From the NCBI GenBank assembly GCA_047638395.1, contig JBLIMV010000011.1, forward strand, positions 62,001-126,000: DNA of 64,000 nt. The letters run 5' to 3'. Positions within the stretch are counted from its first letter, which is position 1; each line of letters starts with the position of its first letter. The translations under genes and the position numbers were made by a program. The notes below the pieces were generated by a model that was given only the letters and a program-made list of their open reading frames with translations, ran no database searches and had not been told where the DNA came from. The stretch is from CAXBCP01 sp047638395 (GTDB lineage: Bacteria > Pseudomonadota > Alphaproteobacteria > MPNO01 > UBA830). Below are positions 52,435 to 60,942 of this stretch, in pieces.

Positions 52435-53260
52435 GCTTGGCATAATTGCCGGCGGCGGTGCGTTACCCGGACAGATTGTTTCTGCCTGCCGCGATACCGG
52501 AAGGCCTCATTTCGTTCTAGCCTTTGAAGGCAGTGCCGATCCGGCGTCATTCGCCGGGTCGCCAATGGAATGGATTCGTGCATCCGGCATAAGCAAAGCC
52601 CTGGATATCGCCCGCCGTGAAGGCGTTGAAGAGCTGGTTCTGGTCGGTGGTATCCAGCGTCCCTCCATGCTCGATCTGATGCGCGATGTAAGGTCTGCAA
52701 AGTTCCTTGCCAAGGTCGGCACGCGGATGATGGGCGACGACAATCTTTTATCAGCCGTTGTCCGGGAAATAGAAGAATCCGAAGGCTTTCGCGTCATAGG
52801 GCCGGAGGTCATTCTTGAAGATATCCTCGCAACTGTCGGGAGCTATGGCGCAGTTGAGCCGAGTGCAGATGACAAGGCAGATATTGCGCGCGGTATCCTC
52901 GCCGTCCGGACCATGGGTGCACTCGATATAGGGCAGGGCGCAGTCGTCCAGAATGGACGGATCCTGGGTGTCGAGGGCGCCGAGGGGACCGACCGCCTGA
53001 TCGAACGCTGTGCCGAGTTTGTCAGCAAAGATGCGGCCGGAGGGGTTTTCGTCAAAGCGCCCAAGCCGTCTCAGGAACGACGGATCGATCTTCCAGCCGT
53101 CGGTATGCCGACAATGCAGAATGTGATCAGATCGGGCCTTCGCGGAATTGCCGTCGAGGCGGGTGGGGTCCTCGTTTTGGACCGCCAGGAAATGACAGCC
53201 GAAGCCGATCGGGCGGGCGTGTTTTTCTACGGTTTTGACGCCGCAGACGGCGACTGCTGA
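52427..53260 (+). CDS. lpxI: UDP-2,3-diacylglucosamine pyrophosphatase LpxI
   Basis: This 277-residue enzyme hydrolyses UDP-2,3-diacylglucosamine to lipid X. It is the DUF1009 type that replaces LpxH in alphaproteobacteria. Recognisable parts are the N-terminal LGIIAGGGALPGQI, the VGGIQRPSMLDLM segment and the C-terminal GGVFVKAPKPSQERRIDLPAVG region with IAVEAGGVLVLD. The start is GTG, overlapping lpxA. It completes the lpxA-I-B run, so no separate lpxH is needed. Confidence 0.95.
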   Translation: MRKLGIIAGGGALPGQIVSACRDTGRPHFVLAFEGSADPASFAGSPMEWIRASGISKALDIARREGVEELVLVGGIQRPSMLDLMRDVRSAKFLAKVGTRMMGDDNLLSAVVREIEESEGFRVIGPEVILEDILATVGSYGAVEPSADDKADIARGILAVRTMGALDIGQGAVVQNGRILGVEGAEGTDRLIERCAEFVSKDAAGGVFVKAPKPSQERRIDLPAVGMPTMQNVIRSGLRGIAVEAGGVLVLDRQEMTAEADRAGVFFYGFDAADGDC

Positions 53261-53271
53261 TTGCCACCGGT

Positions 53272-54456
53272 ATGAGCAACAATGAGGAAGCACCGTTAAT
53301 CTGGCTGATCGCCGGTGAACCATCCGGCGATCTTATCGGCGCGCGGCTGATAGAAGCTCTGAATAAGCGGGCAGGCGGTCATTTTCGCATCACCGGTATT
53401 GGTGGCGAAGCGATGGAAAGTGCCGGGCTTCAAAGCCGGTTTCCAATTTCAGATATCGCGGTAATGGGGCTGATTGAAATCATTCCGCGCATTCCCCTGA
53501 TCAAGCGCCGTATGCGGGAGACAATTGCGCAGATCAAGCAGGACAAACCTGCCATCGTTGTCTCCATCGATGTGCCGGGTTTCTGCTACGATGTGTGGAA
53601 GGGGCTGCGTGGCTCCGGGATCCCGCTGGTGCACTACGTAGCACCCACCGTCTGGGCCTGGCGGCCTGACCGGGCTAAGAAGTTTGCGCGTGAGCTGGAT
53701 CACCTGATGGCGCTCTTGCCGTTCGAGCCGCCGTATTTCGAGGTTGAAGGTCTGGATTGCACATTTGTCGGGCACCCGGTGCTGGAAGGTGGTGCCGATA
53801 AAGGTGATGGTGCGCGGTTCAGGGAGCAGCATGGTATCGCCCCCGGCGACAAGGCGATCTGCGTTTTACCGGGCAGCCGCAGTGGGGAGTTGAAGCGTCT
53901 CGCGGAAATCTTCCGACAGTCTGCGACGGCGATCGCAGAAAAACACCCTGATGCGGTGTTTGTCTTTCCAACCGTCTCCTATCTCAGCGCGCAGGTGACT
54001 GAACTCGCCAAGGCGTGGCCCGGCCGTACGGTCGTCGTCAGTTCCATATCAGAAAAATTCGATGCGATGCAGGCGTGCGACGTGGCCATGGCGGCGTCGG
54101 GTACGGTCTCGCTTGAACTTGCCATGGCCCGTGTGCCGCATATCGTGGCCTACCGGATGAACGCCTTGACCGTCAGGATCGTGAAACTGCTTCATGGTAT
54201 GAACCAGAAGTTCGTCAATCTCGTGAATATCCTGCTGGACCGCGAGATCATTCCGGAATTCATACAGGAACGCTGCCGCAGCGATCTTATCGCCGATTAT
54301 ATGTGTAAGTTGCTCGATGACCCTGCTGTGCGGGATGATCAGATGAAATCAATCGACAGTGCGCTTTCGATGATCCGCCCTGAAAGCGGCTCGCCAAGTG
54401 ACGCAGCGGCATCGGTCGTGGCGTCGTTACTGGGCCCGGTAGATAACCCAAAGTGA
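53272..54456 (+). CDS. lpxB: Lipid-A-disaccharide synthase
   Basis: This 394-residue family 19 glycosyltransferase joins UDP-2,3-diacylglucosamine and lipid X into the lipid A disaccharide. The N-terminal IAGEPSGDLIGARLI motif, YVAPTVWAWRPDRAKK and the LLPGSR-like LPGSRSGELKRL donor-binding stretch are conserved, as is AASGTVSLELAMARVPHIVAYRM. It follows lpxI by 11 bases. It is probably peripheral on the inner membrane. Confidence 0.97.
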   Translation: MSNNEEAPLIWLIAGEPSGDLIGARLIEALNKRAGGHFRITGIGGEAMESAGLQSRFPISDIAVMGLIEIIPRIPLIKRRMRETIAQIKQDKPAIVVSIDVPGFCYDVWKGLRGSGIPLVHYVAPTVWAWRPDRAKKFARELDHLMALLPFEPPYFEVEGLDCTFVGHPVLEGGADKGDGARFREQHGIAPGDKAICVLPGSRSGELKRLAEIFRQSATAIAEKHPDAVFVFPTVSYLSAQVTELAKAWPGRTVVVSSISEKFDAMQACDVAMAASGTVSLELAMARVPHIVAYRMNALTVRIVKLLHGMNQKFVNLVNILLDREIIPEFIQERCRSDLIADYMCKLLDDPAVRDDQMKSIDSALSMIRPESGSPSDAAASVVASLLGPVDNPK

Positions 54457-54472
54457 TAAAAGAGGTAGAACA

Positions 54473-54880
54473 ATGACATCTGAGACATCCGGTTTTCGAC
54501 TGCTCCATACGATGCTCCGCGTGAAAGATGCAGAGAAATCTATCGACTTTTATTCGCGCCATCTTGGCATGAAGGTGTTGCGCAACAAGGATTTTCCTGG
54601 CGGGAAGTTCACCAACATCTTTATGGGCTACGGCGACGAGAATGAGCATACCGTGCTCGAACTGACACACAACTGGGATCAGGATGAGCCTTACACCCAC
54701 GGGTCCGGCTTCGGGCATCTCGCGGTTGCGGTGCCGGATATTTATGGAGCGTGCGCAGAGATGGAGAAAGAAGGTGTCAGTATTCCGCGCCCGCCCGGAC
54801 CAATGAAACATGGCACCACCGTCATCGCCTTCATCGAGGACCCGGATGGCTACAAGATCGAATTGATCGAGCGTGCCTGA
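54473..54880 (+). CDS. gloA: Lactoylglutathione lyase (glyoxalase I)
   Basis: This 135-residue metalloenzyme isomerises the methylglyoxal-glutathione hemithioacetal to S-lactoylglutathione. All four metal ligands can be placed: H12, E63, H82 and E130, with nearly the same spacing as in E. coli GloA. The short form without the loop of the yeast type suggests a nickel- or cobalt-preferring enzyme. It follows lpxB after 16 bases with an AAAGAGGTAG ribosome site, and is the last gene before a strong terminator. Confidence 0.95.
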   Translation: MTSETSGFRLLHTMLRVKDAEKSIDFYSRHLGMKVLRNKDFPGGKFTNIFMGYGDENEHTVLELTHNWDQDEPYTHGSGFGHLAVAVPDIYGACAEMEKEGVSIPRPPGPMKHGTTVIAFIEDPDGYKIELIERA

Positions 54881-54903
54881 CGATTCCTTCCGTCAACGGA
54901 CAT

Positions 54904-54935
54904 AAAAAAAGCCCCGCATTTCTGCGGGGCTTTTT
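54904..54935. terminator. Bidirectional terminator between gloA and gltA
   Basis: An AAAAGCCCCGCA stem pairs with TGCGGGGCTTTT around a short TTTC loop. It is flanked by an A run on the left and a T run on the right, so it can stop transcripts from gloA (plus) and gltA (minus). It fills the convergent gap. Confidence 0.93.
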
Positions 54936-54952
54936 GATGAGCGTGTTTTTGT

Positions 54953-56272
54953 TCAGCGTTTGTCGAGCGGCACGAAATCGCGCTGCGTATCGCCGATATA
55001 GAGCTGACGGGGACGGCCGATCTTCTGGGTCGGATCCTCGATCATCTCGTTCCACTGTGCGACCCATCCAACGGTACGGGCGACAGCGAAAAGCACCGTG
55101 AACATCGTTTCCGGAATGCCGATCGCGCGGAAAATGATCCCCGAATAGAAATCGACGTTCGGGTACAGTTTACGTTCGACGAAGTACTCGTCTTCAAGGG
55201 CAATACGCTCAAGCTCCATCGCGAGGTCGAGGAGCGGCTCGTTCTTGATGCCGAGCTCACCCAGGACTTCGTGGCAGGTTTCACGCATCAGCGTCGCCCG
55301 CGGGTCGAAGTTCTTATAGACGCGATGGCCGAAGCCCATGAGGCGGAAGGGGTCGTCTTTGTCTTTCGCCTTTTTGACGTATTCAGCGATGTTATCGACG
55401 CTGCCAATTTCCTTCAGCATGTCCAGCACGGCCTCGTTTGCGCCGCCATGGGCAGGGCCCCAAAGGCTTGCAATGCCGGCCGCGATGCAGGCGAACGGAT
55501 TGGCACCGGACGAGCCGGCGAGCCGGACGGTAGATGTCGATGCATTCTGTTCGTGGTCCGCATGAAGCGTCAGGATGCGGTCCATCGCCTTGGCGATGAC
55601 CGGGTTTACCTTGTATTCCTCACATGGGGTCGCAAACATCATGTGCAGGAAGTCTTCGGCATAGGTCAGGTCGTTGCGTGGATAGACAAAAGGCTGGCCG
55701 AGCGAATATTTGTAGGCCCAGGCGGCAATCGTCGGCATTTTGGCGATCAGACGGTATGAGGCGATCTCACGCTGGCGCGGATCGGAGATGTCCGTGGAAT
55801 CGTGGTAGAATGCTGAAAGGGCACCGACAACGCCGCACAGGATAGCCATCGGGTGGGCGTCGCGCCGGAAACCTCTGTAAAAATTATTGAGCTGTTCATG
55901 AAGCATCGTGTGATAGGTGATGTCATGAACGAACTTGTCTTTCTCTTCTGCGCTCGGCAGTTCGCCTTTGAGCAGGAGGTAGGAGACTTCGGGGAAGTCG
56001 CAGTTCTTGGCAAGCTGATCGATGGGGTAGCCGCGGTGGAGCAGAATACCCCGGTCACCGTCGATATAAGTGATTTTTGAATCGCAGCTGCCGGTTGCCA
56101 TGAAGCCGGGATCAAACGTGAAATAGTCGAGCTCCGAATAGAGCTTCCGGATATCGATAACCTTGGGGCCGACAGTTCCTTCCATCAGCGGCAAGTTAAG
56201 TTCACGTCCCGTGGAATGGTCGATCAGCGTTACGCTGTCTTTGGGGGCGTTGCTTCCGGTTTCCTGACTCAT
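54953..56272 (-). CDS. gltA: Citrate synthase
   Basis: This 439-residue enzyme condenses acetyl-CoA and oxaloacetate at the entry of the citric acid cycle. It is of the larger, NADH-sensitive hexameric type by length. The active-site regions LWGPAHGGANEAVL, MGFGHRVYKNFDPRA and the aspartate of NVDFYSG are intact. The frame is open to 56365, but the ATG at 56272, after an AGAGGGA site, gives the usual MSQE-type N terminus. It has its own promoter and terminator, so it is a single-gene unit. Confidence 0.97.
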   Translation of the reverse strand: MSQETGSNAPKDSVTLIDHSTGRELNLPLMEGTVGPKVIDIRKLYSELDYFTFDPGFMATGSCDSKITYIDGDRGILLHRGYPIDQLAKNCDFPEVSYLLLKGELPSAEEKDKFVHDITYHTMLHEQLNNFYRGFRRDAHPMAILCGVVGALSAFYHDSTDISDPRQREIASYRLIAKMPTIAAWAYKYSLGQPFVYPRNDLTYAEDFLHMMFATPCEEYKVNPVIAKAMDRILTLHADHEQNASTSTVRLAGSSGANPFACIAAGIASLWGPAHGGANEAVLDMLKEIGSVDNIAEYVKKAKDKDDPFRLMGFGHRVYKNFDPRATLMRETCHEVLGELGIKNEPLLDLAMELERIALEDEYFVERKLYPNVDFYSGIIFRAIGIPETMFTVLFAVARTVGWVAQWNEMIEDPTQKIGRPRQLYIGDTQRDFVPLDKR

Positions 56273-56346
56273 GTCGGTATCCCTCTTCGTCAATTTTTCG
56301 GTGTGTCCTGATGGGCCAGTTCGTCGCCGGCCAATTTGATGCGCGG

Positions 56347-56375
56347 AAAATAGCGCTTTAACCAAGTTTAATCAA
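56347..56375 (-). promoter_or_regulatory. Predicted gltA promoter
   Basis: On the minus strand a -35 TTGATT (56370-56375) and a -10 TATTTT (56347-56352) are 17 bases apart in the 124-base gap between gltX and gltA. The region is AT-rich. The -10 lies 74 bases from the start codon. Confidence 0.65.
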
Positions 56376-56396
56376 ACGTTGCACTGCACAATAAAT

Positions 56397-57803
56397 TTAT
56401 CGCGGGGCAACTGCATCTTCAATGCGGCCCAGGGCTTCATCCCGGCCGAGCACCGCTGCGACCTCAAAAATACCTGGAGAAACATTCGATCCCGTTAACG
56501 CGGCCCGGAGAGGCTGGGCAATCATCCCCAGCTTCATTTCCTTCGCTTCAACGTGGGCTTTGACGGCGGTTTCGACCGTTTCCTGGGTCCAGGTATCTAT
56601 TTCCGCCAGCGGCGCTCTGATTTCAGCGAGCCGGGCCCGTGCATCGTCATCGAGCATTTTTGCTGCTTTATCGTTATAAGACAGTGGCCTGTCGAGGCAG
56701 TAAAACATCGATAATTCAATGAGTTGAGGAATAGTCTCTGCGCGAGACTTTAAGGAGTCCATTCCGTCGGATAGGCGCTGACGTATCGTGTCGGAGACGG
56801 GTTTGCCCAGAACGCTCTCGATACCGGGCAGGGCGAGGGCGATGAGGCGCTCATTGTCACTGACATCGATATATTTTGCGTTGAGGCTGGAGAGTTTGTC
56901 GTAGTCGAAACGCGACGCGCCTTTGTTCACATCGATGACATCGAACCACTCAATCGCCTGATCCATCGAGAAAATCTCATCATCGCCGTGGCTCCAGCCA
57001 AGGCGGCAGAGATAATTCAAAACCGCTTCCGGCAGGTAGCCCATATCGCGATACGCATCGACCCCGAGCGCACCATGGCGTTTTGACAGCTTTGCGCCGT
57101 CCGCTCCGTGAATCAGCGGAATATGAGCGTATATCGGGGCATCCCAGCCCAGCGCATTGAAAATCTGGGTCTGGCGAAAGGCATTCGTCAGATGGTCATC
57201 GCCACGGATCGCATGTGTGATTCCCATATCATGGTCATCGACGACGACCGAAAGCATGTAGGTCGGTGTGCCGTCCGCGCGCAACATGATCAGATCGTCG
57301 AGTTCGGTGTTTGCGACCGTGACGCTGCCCTGAACCGCGTCCTCGATCACTGTTGCACCGTCCTGCGGGGCCTTGAAACGGATAACGGGCTCGATATCCG
57401 CCGGTGCGTCGGCCGGATCGCGGTTGCGCCACGTGCCGTCATACCGCATGGAGCGCTTTTCCGCTTTGGCCGCTTCACGCATCTCTGTGAGTTCTTCGGG
57501 AGAGCAGTAACAGCGATACGCATTGCCGCTCTCGATCAATTGCTGGGCGATCTCGGCATGACGGTCCCGGCGGGCGAACTGGTAGACGGGCTCTTCATCG
57601 GATTCCAGTCCAAGCCACGAAAGACCGTCGAGAATGGCATCAATCGCCTCGGGCGTAGAGCGTTTGCGGTCGGTATCTTCGATGCGCAGCAGGAATTTGC
57701 CGCCCGTGTGGCGGGCATAAAGCCAGTTAAACAGCGCTGTACGGGCGCCACCGATGTGCAGGAAGCCCGTCGGGGACGGGGCGAAACGGGTTACGACGCT
57801 CAT
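56397..57803 (-). CDS. gltX: Glutamyl-tRNA synthetase
   Basis: This 468-residue class I synthetase charges tRNA-Glu. The HIGH-type motif HIGG is at residues 16-19 within RFAPSPTGFLHIGGARTALF, and the KMSKS-type motif KLSKR at 238-242. The C-terminal anticodon-binding domain is present. The frame is open upstream to 57854, but the ATG at 57803 fits the family start (MSVVTRFAPSPTG). It reads away from comEC, with a 103-base divergent gap in which I see no strong promoter. A second gltX copy, common in alphaproteobacteria, could exist elsewhere. Confidence 0.97.
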   Translation of the reverse strand: MSVVTRFAPSPTGFLHIGGARTALFNWLYARHTGGKFLLRIEDTDRKRSTPEAIDAILDGLSWLGLESDEEPVYQFARRDRHAEIAQQLIESGNAYRCYCSPEELTEMREAAKAEKRSMRYDGTWRNRDPADAPADIEPVIRFKAPQDGATVIEDAVQGSVTVANTELDDLIMLRADGTPTYMLSVVVDDHDMGITHAIRGDDHLTNAFRQTQIFNALGWDAPIYAHIPLIHGADGAKLSKRHGALGVDAYRDMGYLPEAVLNYLCRLGWSHGDDEIFSMDQAIEWFDVIDVNKGASRFDYDKLSSLNAKYIDVSDNERLIALALPGIESVLGKPVSDTIRQRLSDGMDSLKSRAETIPQLIELSMFYCLDRPLSYNDKAAKMLDDDARARLAEIRAPLAEIDTWTQETVETAVKAHVEAKEMKLGMIAQPLRAALTGSNVSPGIFEVAAVLGRDEALGRIEDAVAPR

Positions 57804-57906
57804 GCGCGGTTCGCTCTTGAAGTGATGAATGACAATGCGCGCGGGGTTTAACACATATCGTCTGGTTGCGGTACACTCTGGCGGTCGGCGTGATCATGGG
57901 TGAGTC

Positions 57907-60108
57907 ATGGCAACAATAACGGCGCAGATCAGGGGAAACGCGGCGCATTTTGCGTCGTCTTTGCGTACCCGCCTTCCGGCGGGGTTGCGTATGCGCCTTG
58001 CGGTACGCCGGGAACGTGACACCGGACAAACCAGCTCCTTGAACCACGGGCGCATTGCGCTGTGGACGCCGGTTCCGTTTGCCGCCGGTATTGGCGGCTA
58101 TTTCACGCTGCCTGTGGACCCTGAGATCTGGCTGGGTATGGCTGTTTTCCTGGGCGCCGGGATCTGCGTTTTCTGGCTTAGAAAGCAACGCGGACGCGGG
58201 TTCTTTGCGCTGATGGCGGTCATGATCGCTGCCGCGGGGTTCGGGTCCGCCCAGGTCCGGAATGCCGTCGTTTCGGCCCCGGTGCTGGAACGCCAGATCG
58301 GTCCGGTCAGCCTGTCGGGCAGGGTGATACGGGTCGAACTTTCGGAGAAGGGGCACCGACTGACACTTGATCGGGTTGCAATCGGTGGTAACTGGCTGGA
58401 AGAAATGCCGGCGCGGGTAAGGATTTCCGCCCGGTCCCGGACGGCGCCGCCAAACCCGGGAGACGTGATCGCCGCGCGCGCAATACTGCAGCCGCCACCG
58501 TCGCCATCATTGCCGGGCGGATACGATTTTGCCCGGAAGGCCTGGTTCGAGCGGATCGGGGCCGTGGGGTTTGCACTTGGCGCAGTCACCGTGACGAAAA
58601 CACCTGAATCCTCGTCGTGGCGGATCTGGCTGGCGCGGCTTCGGCTCGATATGACGAAGCGGATTGTGGCGGGTGTCGGCGCACAGGAAGGTATTGGCCC
58701 GGTGGCGGCTGCGTTGATGACGGGCGAGCGCCGCGCCATCCCGAAGGAGGCACTCGCCAATATGCGGGATTCCGGGCTGGCGCATTTGCTGGCAATTTCC
58801 GGACTGCATATCGGGCTTGTCGCCGGATTGCTGTTTTTTGCGGTACGCCTTGGTCTGGCGCTGATCGAGCCGGTTGCGTTGCGCTATCCCATCAAGAAGA
58901 TTGCGGCATTGAGCGCCGTTCTCGGCGCATTCGCATATCTGCTGATCTCGGGTGCGACAATCCCCACGCAGCGGGCCTTCCTGATGGTGTCGATCGTCAT
59001 GCTGGCCGTGATGATCGACAGGACGGCGATTTCCATGCGTCTGGTCGCACTTTCGGCCATGGCGGTACTCTTGCTGGCGCCCGAAAGCCTCTTATCGGCC
59101 AGCTTTCAGATGTCGTTTTCAGCAGTGGTCGGGCTCGTTGCCGTGTATGAGGCCGCAGCGCCGCGGATGACGGGCCTCCGCCATCGGGGCGGGCTATTGG
59201 GATCCCGTATTGGTCTGTTTGTCGCCGCGACGCTCCTGACCACACTGGTCGCCAGTCTCGCGACCGCGCCCTTCGCGATATATCACTTCAACCGGATTGC
59301 GCTGTATGGATTACTCGCCAATCTGGTGGCGGTCCCGGTGATGGCAATGTGGATTATGCCGCTTGGTATCCTCAGTTTTCTGTTGATGCCGCTGGGGATG
59401 GAAAGCCTGGGATTGGTGCCCATGGGGTGGGGCATTTCGGCTGTTCTCTGGGTCGCTGACAGTGTTGCGACACTACCGGGCTCCGTGGCGCTTGTGCCGG
59501 CGATGCCGACGACCGGTCTCGCGATCCTGTCTCTTGGCGGGATATGGCTATGCGTCATGCGTGGGCAAAAAAGGTTATTTGGCCTGCCGGTGATTGCGGC
59601 CGGATTGCTCAGCATCCTGTCGGTGACGGCGCCCGACGTGATCGTCAATCGGGATGGTGGTCTTGTGGCCGTGAATCTGGGCGGGGGCAGGGTGGTGATG
59701 TCATCCGGCACGGGAAACAGGTTTGAGCGCGATATGTGGCAGCGCCGGCTGGCCGTCAGCGAAGCTGGGCGGTGGCCATTGGGGGGAATCGATCCGACGT
59801 CGCGGATTGGATGTGACCCGGGCGGGTGCATTGTGGTGATTGCCGGAAAGACGGTCGCGCTGGTAACCGAGCCTGCGGCTGCCATGGAAGACTGTGCCCT
59901 GGCGGATCATGTCATCCTGCTGACGCGCGTTCCCCGCCGATTATGTAGCGAGGGAAAGGTCATCCTGTCGACCTTTCATATCTGGCGGGATGGGGCGCAC
60001 GCGGTTCGTTTCACCGCGGACGGCCCGATTGTTGAGACATCCCGCGTGAGGCGCGGTGACCGACCGTGGAGCCGGACTTCAGAGAAACGGCGCAAGTACC
60101 TCGACTAA
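57907..60108 (+). CDS. comEC: ComEC/Rec2 family membrane protein
   Basis: This 733-residue polytopic membrane protein is related to the DNA-uptake channel ComEC. The N-terminal DUF4131 region (about residues 60-210) is followed by the Competence domain with many helices, starting with LAHLLAISGLHIGLVAGLLFF, the family hallmark, and GATIPTQRAFLM. The C-terminal part lacks the HxHxDH metal motif of the beta-lactamase-like domain seen in Bacillus ComEC; only a short soluble tail (NLGGGRVVMSSGTGNRFERD) remains. Whether it serves transformation is unknown. Confidence 0.88.
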   Translation: MATITAQIRGNAAHFASSLRTRLPAGLRMRLAVRRERDTGQTSSLNHGRIALWTPVPFAAGIGGYFTLPVDPEIWLGMAVFLGAGICVFWLRKQRGRGFFALMAVMIAAAGFGSAQVRNAVVSAPVLERQIGPVSLSGRVIRVELSEKGHRLTLDRVAIGGNWLEEMPARVRISARSRTAPPNPGDVIAARAILQPPPSPSLPGGYDFARKAWFERIGAVGFALGAVTVTKTPESSSWRIWLARLRLDMTKRIVAGVGAQEGIGPVAAALMTGERRAIPKEALANMRDSGLAHLLAISGLHIGLVAGLLFFAVRLGLALIEPVALRYPIKKIAALSAVLGAFAYLLISGATIPTQRAFLMVSIVMLAVMIDRTAISMRLVALSAMAVLLLAPESLLSASFQMSFSAVVGLVAVYEAAAPRMTGLRHRGGLLGSRIGLFVAATLLTTLVASLATAPFAIYHFNRIALYGLLANLVAVPVMAMWIMPLGILSFLLMPLGMESLGLVPMGWGISAVLWVADSVATLPGSVALVPAMPTTGLAILSLGGIWLCVMRGQKRLFGLPVIAAGLLSILSVTAPDVIVNRDGGLVAVNLGGGRVVMSSGTGNRFERDMWQRRLAVSEAGRWPLGGIDPTSRIGCDPGGCIVVIAGKTVALVTEPAAAMEDCALADHVILLTRVPRRLCSEGKVILSTFHIWRDGAHAVRFTADGPIVETSRVRRGDRPWSRTSEKRRKYLD

Positions 60109-60121
60109 CGCCGGATTTCTA

Positions 60122-60832
60122 TCAGTACTGGCGAACGAGTCCGACCAGTCGTCCCTGAACCCGAACCTGGTCCGGGCCGAAAATACGTGTCTCATGGGCG
60201 GCATTTGCCGGTTCGAGCGCGATGGATGCACCCTTGCGGCGCAGGCGTTTAAGCGTCGCTTCGTGGCCTTCAACAAGGGCCACGACGATCTCACCGTTAT
60301 CGGCGGTATCCGTGCGCTGGATCAGCACGGTATCGCCATCCAGGATACCAGCCTCGATCATGGAATCGCCTTCGATCTCAAGCGCGTAATGATCGCCACG
60401 ACCGAGCATGCCCGGCGGCACTTCGAAAGTGCGGGAACTGTCGCGCAGGGCCTCAATCGGCGTACCGGCGGCAATCTTGCCATAGAAGGGCAGGCCGACC
60501 ATTTCTTCGGCAACAGCGGCAGCCTGGACCGGCGCGGAGTCCGGCGAGCCGACCCCGAAGCTTCCATCGACAAGGCGCGGCTCGAACCCGCCTTTGGCCG
60601 GTGGGTCATCTATCATGTTCTGGGGTTTCTTCAGAACCTCGAGTGCGCGTGCCTTGTGCGGCAGGCGACGGATAAAGCCACGCTCTTCGAGACCCGTAAT
60701 CAGTCGGTGAATACCGGATTTGGATTTTAGTCCAAGTGCATCCTTCATCTCGTCGTAGGAAGGCGGAACACCGTCAGTATTCAGGTGATTATCAATATAG
60801 GTCAGCAATTGGTGCTGTTTGCGCGTCAACAT
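60122..60832 (-). CDS. lexA: LexA repressor
   Basis: This 236-residue SOS repressor has an N-terminal winged helix (residues 1-65; PPSYDEMKDALGLKSKSGIHRLI). After a linker comes the S24 autoprotease domain, with the cleavage bond A122-G123 (KIAAGTPIEA), the nucleophile S157 in GDSMIEAG and the general base K195 in EATLKRL. It should dimerise and cut itself when RecA is activated. It meets comEC tail to tail with a 13-base gap. Its own promoter holds a clear LexA box. Confidence 0.97.
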   Translation of the reverse strand: MLTRKQHQLLTYIDNHLNTDGVPPSYDEMKDALGLKSKSGIHRLITGLEERGFIRRLPHKARALEVLKKPQNMIDDPPAKGGFEPRLVDGSFGVGSPDSAPVQAAAVAEEMVGLPFYGKIAAGTPIEALRDSSRTFEVPPGMLGRGDHYALEIEGDSMIEAGILDGDTVLIQRTDTADNGEIVVALVEGHEATLKRLRRKGASIALEPANAAHETRIFGPDQVRVQGRLVGLVRQY

Positions 60833-60890
60833 TCAGTTTCTCCGTCGGAATGTCCACCAGATGTGGAACAAATCATAAACACTACTGAAT

Positions 60891-60919
60891 GTTCTAGTTT
60901 GGTTCTCCTGAACCGTCAA
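60891..60919 (-). promoter_or_regulatory. lexA promoter overlapping a LexA (SOS) box
   Basis: Read on the minus strand, -35 TTGACG (60914-60919) and -10 TAGAAC (60891-60896) are 17 bases apart. The direct repeat GTTC-N7-GTTC (60891-60905 on the plus strand), the alphaproteobacterial LexA box, covers the -10 and part of the spacer. A GTTC-N4-GAAC inverted pair (60902-60913) extends it. Self-repression of lexA follows. Confidence 0.88.
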
Positions 60920-60942
60920 GAATCACGCACAAATCGCGGTGC

